Part shown: positions 1-5,660 of the stretch, in pieces
How the letters are laid out: each line of letters begins with the position of its first letter
How positions within the stretch are numbered: the stretch's first letter is position 1
Source: Flavobacteriia bacterium
Lineage (GTDB): Bacteria > Bacteroidota > Bacteroidia > Flavobacteriales > Flavobacteriaceae
Assembly: GCA_003973375.1 (NCBI GenBank)
Contig: QNYL01000131.1
Location: forward strand, 1 to 5,660
Direction of reading: 5' to 3'
DNA: 5,660 nucleotides
Position numbers and translations under genes: made by a program
The notes under the pieces: generated by a model
What the model was told of the DNA's origin: nothing
The model's input: only the letters and a program-made list of their open reading frames with translations
The model's database searches: none

Positions 1-36
1 AATATATTCTCTTAAATTATAAGTTGTGATAAAAAG

Positions 37-55
37 ATATATATTGATGATATAT
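37..55 (-). terminator. Possible weak terminator after pssA
   Basis: Two ATATAT arms (37-42 and 50-55) flank a 7-base loop. On the minus strand the hairpin is followed directly by C and a run of five T (complement of 31-36), the order expected of an intrinsic terminator about 25 bases past the pssA stop. The stem contains no G or C and would be very unstable, so this may be no more than AT-rich sequence. No better terminator is visible before the window edge. Confidence 0.22.
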
Positions 56-80
56 AGTAGTTTATATGTATTTTTCATAA

Positions 81-845
81 TTATTTATAATTGCTTTTTA
101 CCATATTCTCAATCATAGAGATCAGTACATAAGAAATGATGATCAGTGGCACAGCTACGGTTCTTAACCAGATGATCAGAACAACAGAAAGCATAAGGAA
201 AACATATTTAGCAATATTATTTTTCCAGGAATAATCTTTAAATTTTAACGAGAATAAAGGTATTTCTGCATTGAGTAAATAACTGCCAATCAAAGTTATC
301 CCGATCAGTACATATTTATTTTGAAGTAATTCGGTAAAGAAACTGATATCAGAGGAACTAAGTACCAAAGGTAGGGAAACCACAAAAAGTGATAAAGCCG
401 GTGTTGGCAATCCGATGAATGAACTGGTTTGTCTCTCATCAATATTAAATTTAGCCAACCGGTAAGCTGATGCAAGTGGGATCAGTAACCCAAGAAAAGG
501 TAAATAATTCCAGTTGGGATCATCAAAACTTTGCCAGCTTGAGTATTCACAACTCATTTCCATAAACCATTTTCCTCCGGTAGCCATCAGCAACATCTGA
601 AACATCACAATTCCCGGAGCCACCCCGGAAGTAACCATATCTGCCAGAGAATCCAATTGTTTTCCCAATTCACCGGAAACCTTTAACAATCTTGCAAAGA
701 AACCGTCAAAGAAATCAAAGAAAATGCCCAGCATCACAAAAAAAGCAGCTTCAATCAGCCTGTCGGAACATGCCATAATAACAGCAATAAGTCCGGATAA
801 AAGGTTTAACAGAGTTAAAAGATTGGGAATTTGCTTTTTGATCAT
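81..845 (-). CDS. pssA: CDP-diacylglycerol--serine O-phosphatidyltransferase (phosphatidylserine synthase)
   Basis: This 254-residue integral membrane enzyme would transfer phosphatidate from CDP-diacylglycerol to L-serine, giving phosphatidylserine and CMP, the first committed step to phosphatidylethanolamine. The sequence shows a complete CDP-alcohol phosphotransferase signature, D(x2)DG(x2)AR(x8)G(x3)D(x3)D, with D44, D47, G48, A51, R52, G61, D65 and D69; these acidic residues bind the metal and the CDP group. The N-terminal IPNLLTLLNLLSG stretch and the later AKFNIDERQTSSFIGLPTPA stretch are typical of the PssA branch rather than PgsA. Hydrophobic segments lie near residues 8-26, 31-46, 72-88, 114-128, 148-163, 178-193 and 211-246. 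The ATG start is immediately followed by Lys-Lys, and no better upstream start or Shine-Dalgarno is seen, as is usual in Bacteroidota. It is transcribed divergently from the rest of the window, away from the palindromic element. Length is near or slightly above that of typical Bacteroidota PssA. The family call is firm; the serine substrate is inferred from family resemblance. Confidence 0.93.
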   Translation of the reverse strand: MIKKQIPNLLTLLNLLSGLIAVIMACSDRLIEAAFFVMLGIFFDFFDGFFARLLKVSGELGKQLDSLADMVTSGVAPGIVMFQMLLMATGGKWFMEMSCEYSSWQSFDDPNWNYLPFLGLLIPLASAYRLAKFNIDERQTSSFIGLPTPALSLFVVSLPLVLSSSDISFFTELLQNKYVLIGITLIGSYLLNAEIPLFSLKFKDYSWKNNIAKYVFLMLSVVLIIWLRTVAVPLIIISYVLISMIENMVKSNYK

Positions 846-874
846 GTGGAATTTAGTTTATGTAAAAATAATAA

Positions 875-887
875 ATTTGTTACAAAT
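875..887. promoter_or_regulatory. Short perfect palindrome upstream of pssA
   Basis: ATTTGT-T-ACAAAT is a 13-base perfect inverted repeat centred about 36 bases upstream of the pssA start. It overlaps a degenerate Bacteroidota -7-like motif on the minus strand (CAGATTTG, 883-890, against TAnnTTTG), so it sits where an operator could act. No -33 TTG lies at the right distance. An AT-rich palindrome of this size can easily arise by chance, and no regulator can be named. Confidence 0.2.
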
Positions 888-990
888 CTGAATTATTACA
901 GAATATCTTTTTTACTAGTGTCAAGTCAAGTATATTTTCGACATACCAAGACGTGTTCTTTTTACCAATTGCTGCTTTAAAAATTTTAAC

Positions 991-1006
991 CATAGCTACT
1001 GCTATG
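991..1006. repeat. Central hairpin of the palindromic element
   Basis: CATAGC (991-996) and GCTATG (1001-1006) are perfect reverse complements around a TACT loop. They mark the symmetry centre of the 914-1082 element. Outside the stem, A/T-rich arms (about 980-989 and 1008-1017) continue the pairing with a few mismatches. Confidence 0.6.
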
Positions 1007-1042
1007 CTGAAAGTTTTCTGCCTTGCACTTAACAAAAATAAC

Positions 1043-1057
1043 GGCGTCTTTTACGCC
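1043..1057. repeat. Secondary hairpin within the element
   Basis: GGCGT (1043-1047) and ACGCC (1053-1057) form a perfect 5-base stem around CTTTT. It lies only in the right arm and has no good counterpart in the left arm, where the sequence has diverged. It is the most GC-rich stem in the intergenic region. Confidence 0.45.
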
Positions 1058-1082
1058 ATAATACACCTGACTTGACACTAGT

Positions 1083-1299
1083 TTGAATTTTGAAGCTAAA
1101 AATACCTGATATATAAATTAAGCTAACACACACGAAAAAAGATTAACAAATTTATTAATCAACCTCTTTAACAGACAATAGCCAGAAGGAATTTGGATTA
1201 TTTTTAACAACCTGAATACTTGTCCGGATATTCTCTTATAGAATTATTTTATTTATTATATTTACTTCCTGTACAAACCTTATCTAAAATCATAAAATT
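1083..1299. other. AT-rich intergenic stretch before the AI-2E family gene
   Basis: I see no gene, RNA gene or strong promoter in these 217 bases. A weak hairpin, GATTAA(1141-1146)/TTAATC(1155-1160), has an A/T-dominated stem. A plus-strand TATATTTA (1257-1264) is one base off the Bacteroidota -7 consensus TAnnTTTG, but no TTG stands at the expected -33 distance. The promoter of the 1300-2385 gene is presumably in this stretch but cannot be placed with confidence. Confidence 0.4.
1147..1178 (-). promoter_or_regulatory. Possible Bacteroidota-type promoter facing pssA
   Basis: Read on the minus strand, TTG (complement of 1176-1178) is followed after 21 bases by TAAATTTG (complement of 1147-1154). 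This matches the established Bacteroidota sigma-ABfr pattern of a -33 TTG, a spacer of roughly 19-21 bases, and a -7 TAnnTTTG. It points toward pssA but lies about 300 bases upstream, on the far side of the palindromic element. If real, the pssA leader would carry the element. Such motifs occur by chance in AT-rich DNA. Confidence 0.25.
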
Positions 1300-2385
1300 T
1301 TGACCTCAAAAGAACTTTCAAAAGGAATTATAAGGGCAGTAGGTGTTCTGGCAGGGATCGCTTTATTCCTTTTTTTTCTATATGAGATCCAATCCGTACT
1401 GGTCTATCTTGCCATAGCTGCTGTACTTTCACTCATTGCACGGCCTATCATGACATTTCTTAAAGAAAAATTAAAACTTCCAAATCTGCTTGCAGTTATA
1501 ATTACCATGTCATTATTCATTTTGGCAATTTTTGGTATCATATCTATGTTTATACCACTTATCGTACAGCAAGGTTACAATATTTCCCTTTTGAATACTT
1601 CTGAATTGCATAACAATATTAAAGCACTTCTAACCCAGATTAATCAATATTTTTCAACCAGAGGTATTGATATCACCAATCTGATTAAAGATATAGACCT
1701 TGCATCAAATTTAAAGATAATCCCGAGTTTTCTCAACGCAATACTCTCAACTGCAGGTTCAATCAGTATGGGACTTTTCTCTGTATTGTTTATTCTTTTC
1801 TTTTTTCTTAAAGACAAAGATCTCTTACATCAGTTCTTTTTAGCCATAACCCCTGACGGAAAGGAACAAAGACTTATGAACTCACTAAATAAGATCAACA
1901 AATTATTATCCAGATATTTTATTGGTCTTATCATACAAATTGCCATTTTATTTACCATTTATTCAATTATTCTGCTGGCTTCAGGTATTGAAAGCGCCTT
2001 GGTTATTGCCTTTCTGGCAGCTATCCTAAATATCATTCCTTATGTTGGTCCGCTAATCGGAGGTATTTTAATGCTGACCCTAACCATGACAAGTAATCTG
2101 GAATATGATTTTCAGACTGTAATTTTACCTACAACCTTATGGGTTTTCGTAGGTTATATTGTAGCACAAATGATCGATAATTTTTTCAGTCAACCCATTA
2201 TTTTTTCAAAAAGCGTAAAATCACATCCGCTTGAGATCTTTCTTATCATTATCATTGGTGGTCTTACATTCGGTATTGCCGGAATGATCATAGCAGTGCC
2301 AACCTACACAGCTCTTAAAGTGATTTTCAATGAATATTATTCTGATAATCAAGTTGTTAAACAATTAACAAAATATTTTAATTAA
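1300..2385 (+). CDS. AI-2E family transporter (multi-pass membrane protein)
   Basis: This 361-residue inner-membrane protein belongs to the AI-2E transporter family (PerM/TqsA/YdiK-like). Members have been linked to autoinducer-2 export, sodium/proton antiport or other efflux, so the substrate here is unknown. Hydrophobic segments lie near residues 12-28, 32-50, 62-90, 150-171, 206-228, 230-262, 276-294 and 310-340, with a soluble region at about 91-148 between the third and fourth. Family hallmarks are the LNIIPYVGP motif (243-251), the DNFFSQPIIFSKSVKSHP segment (293-310) and the GGLTFGIAGMIIAVP segment (320-334). Length is normal for the family. The start is TTG: an in-frame stop at 1285-1287 leaves no upstream ATG, and the next internal Met is residue 51, which would remove the first two membrane segments. 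No Shine-Dalgarno is seen. It ends 2 bases before the methyltransferase gene, suggesting co-transcription. The family call is firm; any role in quorum signalling is not supported by the sequence. Confidence 0.9.
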   Translation: MTSKELSKGIIRAVGVLAGIALFLFFLYEIQSVLVYLAIAAVLSLIARPIMTFLKEKLKLPNLLAVIITMSLFILAIFGIISMFIPLIVQQGYNISLLNTSELHNNIKALLTQINQYFSTRGIDITNLIKDIDLASNLKIIPSFLNAILSTAGSISMGLFSVLFILFFFLKDKDLLHQFFLAITPDGKEQRLMNSLNKINKLLSRYFIGLIIQIAILFTIYSIILLASGIESALVIAFLAAILNIIPYVGPLIGGILMLTLTMTSNLEYDFQTVILPTTLWVFVGYIVAQMIDNFFSQPIIFSKSVKSHPLEIFLIIIIGGLTFGIAGMIIAVPTYTALKVIFNEYYSDNQVVKQLTKYFN

Positions 2386-2390
2386 ATTTG
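2381..2390 (+). promoter_or_regulatory. Stop/TTG-start junction between the transporter and methyltransferase genes
   Basis: The transporter stop TAA (2383-2385) is followed after only two bases by the TTG start (2388-2390). The frame upstream is closed by TAA at 2379-2381, so this TTG decides the start. The surroundings are pure A/T with no ribosome-binding purine tract, which favours reinitiation by ribosomes finishing the upstream gene. Confidence 0.6.
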
Positions 2391-3572
2391 AACAGCTTAA
2401 TTTTAGATACTGAGGTTCAATTATTTATAAACAAACATCTTTATGATGACCCTGTTAAACTTATTCTTAAGGGCTCTCCCTTTCCGGAGGTAAGCGCTCA
2501 GGAACTTGCCGAACAGATTATTTCTAAAAAAAAATGCAAAACCAAATTACCTACTTGGTTTGTTACAGATAAGATCTACTATCCCAACAAGTTAAATATT
2601 GAGCAAACTTCATCTGAGATCACGGCCAAATATAAAGCTGATCTTATTTACGGAGACAATTTACTTGATATTACCGGAGGTTTTGGAGTTGATGACCTCG
2701 CTTTCGCGGAAAGATTCTCAAAGGTACTTCATTGTGAGATCGATAAAGAACTCTCTGAGATCGTAGCACATAATTACAAAAGGCTTGGAGTTAATAATAT
2801 TAAAACTATAGCTGATAACGGCCTGAATTATCTGGCCCGAAGTAAAGAGAAGTTCGACTGGATCTATAGTGATCCGTCACGAAGAAATAAAACCAAAGAA
2901 AGGGTTTTCCTCTTAAAGGATTGCTTACCCGATATACCCGAAAATCTCGATCTGTTATTTGAACATGCTGATCAGATCCTAATCAAGGTTTCTCCTGTGC
3001 TCGATATAAGTTCAACAATTTCTGAGCTAAAATCTGCGTATGAAATACATGTTTTAGCAGTAAATAATGAGGTTAAAGAATTGCTTTTCCTACTTAAAAA
3101 AGACTATTCAGGACAAATCCTAATCAAAACGATCAATATCAAAAAGGATACAAATGAAGTATTTCAATCCATTTATAATTCATCTTATGAACCTACCTAT
3201 TTCCTACCTGAATCTTATCTTTACGAGCCTAATCCGGCTATCTTAAAAGCAGGTCTTTTTAATGAAGTATCAAATCAATTAAACATACATAAACTACATA
3301 GTAATAGTCATTTATACACTTCAAGGAATTTGACCGAATTTCCGGGAAGAAGATTCCGTATCTTACAGATAACTCCTTACGATAAAAAGCAACTAAAAAG
3401 ACTGATTCCTTCCAAAAAGGCAAATATCACCGTACGGAATTTTCCCGAAACTGTTGCTCAGATCCGCAAAAGAACAGGTTTTAAAGAAGGAGGTGATCTA
3501 TACCTCTTCTTTACCACCGATCTGAACAACAAGCATGTCGTTCTCATCTGTGAAAAAGTTATTCAAAAGTAA
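2388..3572 (+). CDS. Class I SAM-dependent methyltransferase with THUMP-like C-terminal domain (PG_1098 type)
   Basis: This 394-residue, probably cytoplasmic protein matches the Bacteroidota family typified by Porphyromonas PG_1098. It has a helical N-terminal part (about 1-85) containing KLPTWF and QTSSEITAKYK. A Rossmann methyltransferase core (about 88-205) has motif I LLDITGGFGVD (92-102), an acidic motif II residue E117, the ADNG loop (142-145) and a DPSRR motif IV (162-166). Next comes a small ferredoxin-like region (about 275-325, EPNPAILKAG and FPGRRFRI) and a THUMP-like C-terminus (about 325-392) with ITVRNFPETVAQIRKRTG and GGDLYLFFTT. THUMP-like modules and the DP motif suggest an RNA substrate, but the target is not known to me. 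The start is TTG, 2 bases after the upstream stop; an in-frame TAA at 2379-2381 excludes earlier starts. The protein has no internal methionine at all, so no ATG alternative exists. Translational coupling with the upstream membrane-protein gene is likely. Confidence 0.88.
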   Translation: MNSLILDTEVQLFINKHLYDDPVKLILKGSPFPEVSAQELAEQIISKKKCKTKLPTWFVTDKIYYPNKLNIEQTSSEITAKYKADLIYGDNLLDITGGFGVDDLAFAERFSKVLHCEIDKELSEIVAHNYKRLGVNNIKTIADNGLNYLARSKEKFDWIYSDPSRRNKTKERVFLLKDCLPDIPENLDLLFEHADQILIKVSPVLDISSTISELKSAYEIHVLAVNNEVKELLFLLKKDYSGQILIKTINIKKDTNEVFQSIYNSSYEPTYFLPESYLYEPNPAILKAGLFNEVSNQLNIHKLHSNSHLYTSRNLTEFPGRRFRILQITPYDKKQLKRLIPSKKANITVRNFPETVAQIRKRTGFKEGGDLYLFFTTDLNNKHVVLICEKVIQK

Positions 3573-3625
3573 ATAATTCATCATCAATTTTTTAAATTTA
3601 CGAAATACTCTGAAAAAATCATAAA

Positions 3626-5248
3626 ATGTCAAATAAAAATATAAGAGCACTTTCCGAAAGGAAAGGTTTAAACGACAATCTGTTTGAAAATATCTCAGAA
3701 CTCTCTCTAAAAGATGTTGTAAAAGAGGAATTTCACGAACTGGCCGATAGGTTTCATCTGGATGATTCTGTTGTTTTAGGTACTTCAAGTTTTTACGATT
3801 TCTTAAAACCAGAAAACAGAAACAAAAAAGTTTATGTATGTGACGGAACGGCCTGTATGACCTCAGGAACACAAAAAAGTCTCATTAAAGGACTCGAAAA
3901 GCATATTAATGCAGATGAAATTGGTCATGCAGCCTGTCTGGGAAGATGCCATAGCAACAGTGCTTTTATGTTCAACGACAAAACTTATTCTGCTAAAAAG
4001 AAGGAACAACTCAACCAAATATTCTCTAAAAAGGAGTATTCTCAGGAAAAAAAATACCAAACAGGTTGTAATACCACACCTGTTCTAACTTCTCCTATTG
4101 ATGATTTAAACGATTTTTATGCTCTGGCAGAAGAATTTACCAACAAACCACAACAGATCATTGATGAATTAAAAACCTCAAATCTTCGCGGAAGAGGCGG
4201 TGCCGGTTTCCCATACTGGATCAAACTCTACACTGTGATCAAAGAAAAAGCAGATCAAAAATATATTGTTTGTAATGCTGATGAAGGAGATCCCGGGGCA
4301 TACAGTGATATGTATCTGATGGAGCATCAACCTCATAAGGTACTTTTTGGTATGTATATCTCCGGAAAATGTGTGGGTGCTGATACAGGAGTTTTATACA
4401 TCAGAGGAGAATATCCTGACTCGATTCGTACCATCCGGAAAGCCATTAAAGAACTTACATCATCAAAGTTGATCAATGATTTTAATTTTAAGATCATTCG
4501 CGGACAAGGAGCCTATGTTTGCGGTGAGGAAACTGCACTTTTAAATTCGATCGAAGGTCTGCGCCCCGAAGTTAGAGTACGCCCTCCCTACCCTGCTCAG
4601 GAAGGATTATACGGCAAACCCACTGTTTTAAGCAATGTGGAAACCTTTGCCAATATCCACTGGATACTTAAAAATAGCGGAAAAGCCTATGAAGATCTCG
4701 GAACTAAGAATTCTACCGGTACAAAACTGGTTTCTTTAGACAGTTTCTTTAAAGAACCGGGAATTTATGAAATTGAGATGGGAACACCGCTCGATAGTGT
4801 TTTAAATGATTTTGGAGGAGGATTTACCTCAGAAGTAAAAGCTCTGCAGATCGGTGGTCCGCTTGGCGGAATAGTCCCCGTTGAAAAAATAAAGGATCTT
4901 ACACTCGATTTTGAATCTCTTCATAACAACGGATTCCTTTTGGGGCATGCCGGTTTTGTTTGTATTCCCAAAGATTTTCCAATGATCAGATTTATCGAAC
5001 ACCTGATGAAATTTACGGCTGATGAAAGCTGCGGAAAATGTTATCCGTGCCGCATAGGATCTTTCAGAGGTTATGAAATGATTAAAAAGGCCCGGTATGA
5101 TGATTATAAGATCGACAGGCAATTGTTTAATGATCTGCTGGAAACTCTTGAATTTGGTTCTTTATGCGCCCTCGGTGGCGGAGTTCCGCTTCCTGTAAAA
5201 AATGCTCTGCAGTATTTTGAAGAGGAATTAAAAGCGTTTTTTAAATAG
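3626..5248 (+). CDS. nuoF: Fused NuoE/NuoF-like NAD(H)-reactive diaphorase subunit (probable formate dehydrogenase beta subunit)
   Basis: This 540-residue soluble flavo-iron-sulfur subunit would pass electrons between NAD(H) and a partner. The N-terminal part (about 1-135) is a NuoE-like thioredoxin-fold [2Fe-2S] domain with C72-x4-C77 and C104-x3-C108. After a linker, residues 160-540 are NuoF-like. They include the FMN/NADH glycine loop GRGGAGF (189-195), NADEGDPGAYSD (217-228), GQGAYVCGEETAL (293-305) and a SLBB-like region (about 365-430). The N3-type [4Fe-4S] ligands are C469, C472 and C475 (CGKCYPCR) plus C514 in GSLCALG. All ligands are present. It lacks the extra C-terminal ferredoxin module of HydB/HndC hydrogenase subunits. 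The fused layout resembles FdsB or Methylobacterium Fdh1 beta and also HoxF. The symbol nuoF denotes the family; membership in respiratory complex I is unlikely because no other complex I genes flank it. The ATG start follows an A-rich tract 53 bases after the methyltransferase stop. The next gene supplies the probable partner. Confidence 0.88.
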   Translation: MSNKNIRALSERKGLNDNLFENISELSLKDVVKEEFHELADRFHLDDSVVLGTSSFYDFLKPENRNKKVYVCDGTACMTSGTQKSLIKGLEKHINADEIGHAACLGRCHSNSAFMFNDKTYSAKKKEQLNQIFSKKEYSQEKKYQTGCNTTPVLTSPIDDLNDFYALAEEFTNKPQQIIDELKTSNLRGRGGAGFPYWIKLYTVIKEKADQKYIVCNADEGDPGAYSDMYLMEHQPHKVLFGMYISGKCVGADTGVLYIRGEYPDSIRTIRKAIKELTSSKLINDFNFKIIRGQGAYVCGEETALLNSIEGLRPEVRVRPPYPAQEGLYGKPTVLSNVETFANIHWILKNSGKAYEDLGTKNSTGTKLVSLDSFFKEPGIYEIEMGTPLDSVLNDFGGGFTSEVKALQIGGPLGGIVPVEKIKDLTLDFESLHNNGFLLGHAGFVCIPKDFPMIRFIEHLMKFTADESCGKCYPCRIGSFRGYEMIKKARYDDYKIDRQLFNDLLETLEFGSLCALGGGVPLPVKNALQYFEEELKAFFK

Positions 5249-5252
5249 TTTT

Positions 5253-5294
5253 ACCGCAAAGTTATCAATGATTCTCTGTGAATCTCTGTGAAAC
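5253..5294. repeat. Short intergenic repeat with two tandem TCTCTGTGAA units
   Basis: In the 68-base gap between the two redox genes, TTCTCTGTGAA (5272-5282) is followed at once by TCTCTGTGAA (5283-5292), a perfect 10-base tandem pair at 5273-5292 apart from the first base (T rather than C context). It is preceded by ACCGCAAAG (5253-5261). From memory, ACCGCAAAG and CTCTGTGAA-type words recur between genes in many Bacteroidota genomes, so this may be a remnant of a dispersed repeat; that is recollection and not shown by this window. Confidence 0.5.
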
Positions 5295-5316
5295 ACCAAA
5301 TAATAATAAAGAATAA

Positions 5317-5660
5317 ATGAAAGCATATATCAACAATACAGCATACGAGTTCAAATCAGGAGAAACCATTCTCGAATTTGTCAGAAGAATCAAAAACCGG
5401 GAGGCTATTCCAACCTTATGCCAGGATGACCGTCTGGAGAACTTTGGTTCCTGCCGGGTTTGCTCTGTTGAAGTGGCCCGTGAAAAAGACGGTCCCACCA
5501 AAGTTATGGCATCGTGCCATACGCCTGTTTTTGAAAATGCTTATATCTATCACGAAACCGATAAAATCAAGAAACTCAGAAAGAATATCGTTGAATTGGT
5601 GCTGACCGATTATCCGCCCGAAAAAGTATTCCCTCCTGAAGGGAAAAAACCAACTGAATT
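5317..5660 (+). CDS. N-terminal part of probable NAD-dependent formate dehydrogenase alpha subunit ([2Fe-2S] ferredoxin domain), cut by the window end
   Basis: An open frame from ATG at 5317 runs off the window after 114 codons without a stop. Residues 1-80 form a plant-type [2Fe-2S] ferredoxin domain as found at the N-terminus of NuoG, HoxU and formate dehydrogenase alpha subunits. It has SGETILEFVRR (14-24) and cysteine ligands C35, C46, C49 and C67 in the pattern C-x10-C-x2-C-x17-C (IPTLCQDDRL, GSCRVCSVEV, MASCHTP). Residues 83-100 (KIKKLRKNIVELVLTDYP) resemble the start of the following NuoG-type His-Cys [4Fe-4S] domain. The cluster would accept electrons from a molybdenum or tungsten site further downstream and deliver them to the upstream diaphorase. 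Whether the molybdopterin domain exists lies outside the window, so HoxU of an NAD-reducing hydrogenase or another NuoG-like protein remains possible. The start is preceded by an A-rich AATAATAAAGAATAA stretch and lies 68 bases after the diaphorase gene. Confidence 0.75.
   Translation, partial: MKAYINNTAYEFKSGETILEFVRRIKNREAIPTLCQDDRLENFGSCRVCSVEVAREKDGPTKVMASCHTPVFENAYIYHETDKIKKLRKNIVELVLTDYPPEKVFPPEGKKPTE

Larger units (their letters stand above)
914..1082. mobile_element. MITE-like 169-base palindromic element with 15-base terminal inverted repeats
   Basis: The left end (914-928, ACTAGTGTCAAGTCA) is the exact reverse complement of the right end (1068-1082, TGACTTGACACTAGT). The similarity continues inward with mismatches to about 27 bases per side. 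The two halves remain alignable with small gaps toward a central perfect hairpin, CATAGC-TACT-GCTATG (991-1006), so one strand could fold into a single long imperfect stem-loop. A secondary hairpin GGCGT-CTTTT-ACGCC lies at 1043-1057. There is no open reading frame of note. The outer ACTAGT is itself palindromic, so a TA or CTAG target duplication cannot be told from part of the terminal repeat. Small size, terminal repeats, no coding capacity and an intergenic position fit a non-autonomous MITE mobilised by a transposase encoded elsewhere. A structured RNA or a repeat of another type is the alternative. The palindrome is directly visible; mobility is inferred. Confidence 0.6.

Noticed and set aside
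914..1082. Bidirectional intrinsic terminator
   Set aside because: The flanking genes diverge, so no transcript needs to end here, and the long imperfect stem with no adjacent U-run following a GC-rich stem does not look like a terminator.
1286..1298. 13-base word AAAATCATAAAAT shared with 3615-3627, both at gene starts
   Set aside because: In AT-rich DNA a 13-base A/T-dominated match within this window is expected by chance, and its offset relative to the two start codons differs by 3 bases.
3593..3600. TAAATTTA as a promoter -7 element for the diaphorase gene
   Set aside because: It is one base off TAnnTTTG and has no TTG at the -33 distance; read-through from upstream genes is equally plausible.
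3498..3872. Minus-strand open frame of 124 codons across the methyltransferase/diaphorase junction
   Set aside because: It lies opposite two well-supported genes, has no recognisable domain and an odd Phe/Leu/Arg-rich composition; it is a shadow frame.
3863..4060. Minus-strand open frame of 65 codons
   Set aside because: It lies wholly inside the NuoE-like domain coding region, whose cysteine motifs are intact on the plus strand.
4829..5122. Minus-strand open frame of 97 codons
   Set aside because: It lies opposite the NuoF-like [4Fe-4S] region and shows no family resemblance.
3626..5248. Assignment to respiratory complex I (NuoEF)
   Set aside because: No other complex I genes flank it, and the following gene fits a formate dehydrogenase-type alpha subunit better, although NuoG cannot be fully excluded from the fragment seen.
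5265..5605. Overlapping open frames on both strands (5265-5501 minus, 5378-5605 plus)
   Set aside because: The frame from 5317 encodes a clear [2Fe-2S] ferredoxin domain with four correctly placed cysteines; the others are out-of-frame shadows.

Overview
This AT-rich window looks like chromosomal DNA from a member of the Bacteroidota. The evidence is the protein families present (a PG_1098/THUMP-like methyltransferase and a Bacteroidota-style PssA), the absence of clear Shine-Dalgarno sequences before any gene, A-rich start regions, and two consecutive TTG starts. No phage, plasmid, CRISPR, tRNA or rRNA genes are visible.

Layout. On the minus strand, 81-845 encodes phosphatidylserine synthase (pssA), with a complete CDP-alcohol phosphotransferase active-site motif. 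A 454-base divergent intergenic region (846-1299) follows. Most of its left half is a 169-base imperfect palindrome (914-1082) with perfect 15-base terminal inverted repeats ending in ACTAGT, resembling a MITE, plus AT-rich sequence. On the plus strand, four genes run in the same direction: an AI-2E family multi-pass membrane protein (1300-2385, TTG start); a class I SAM-dependent methyltransferase with a C-terminal THUMP-like domain (2388-3572, TTG start, 2 bases downstream); a fused NuoE-like/NuoF-like flavin and Fe-S diaphorase subunit (3626-5248); and the N-terminal part of a [2Fe-2S] ferredoxin-domain protein (5317 to the window end). The last is most likely the alpha subunit of an NAD-dependent formate dehydrogenase.

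How they work together. The last two genes probably form one soluble enzyme. The diaphorase subunit would carry FMN, an N3-type [4Fe-4S] cluster and a thioredoxin-like [2Fe-2S] cluster and react with NAD(H). The catalytic subunit would feed it electrons through its own N-terminal [2Fe-2S] domain. The membrane protein and methyltransferase are tightly packed and probably translationally coupled, but nothing in the sequence shows a functional link to the redox genes. PssA is ordinary membrane-lipid housekeeping. The genes are otherwise conventional; the least explained item is the palindromic element at 914-1082. I do not see a convincing undescribed multi-gene system here.
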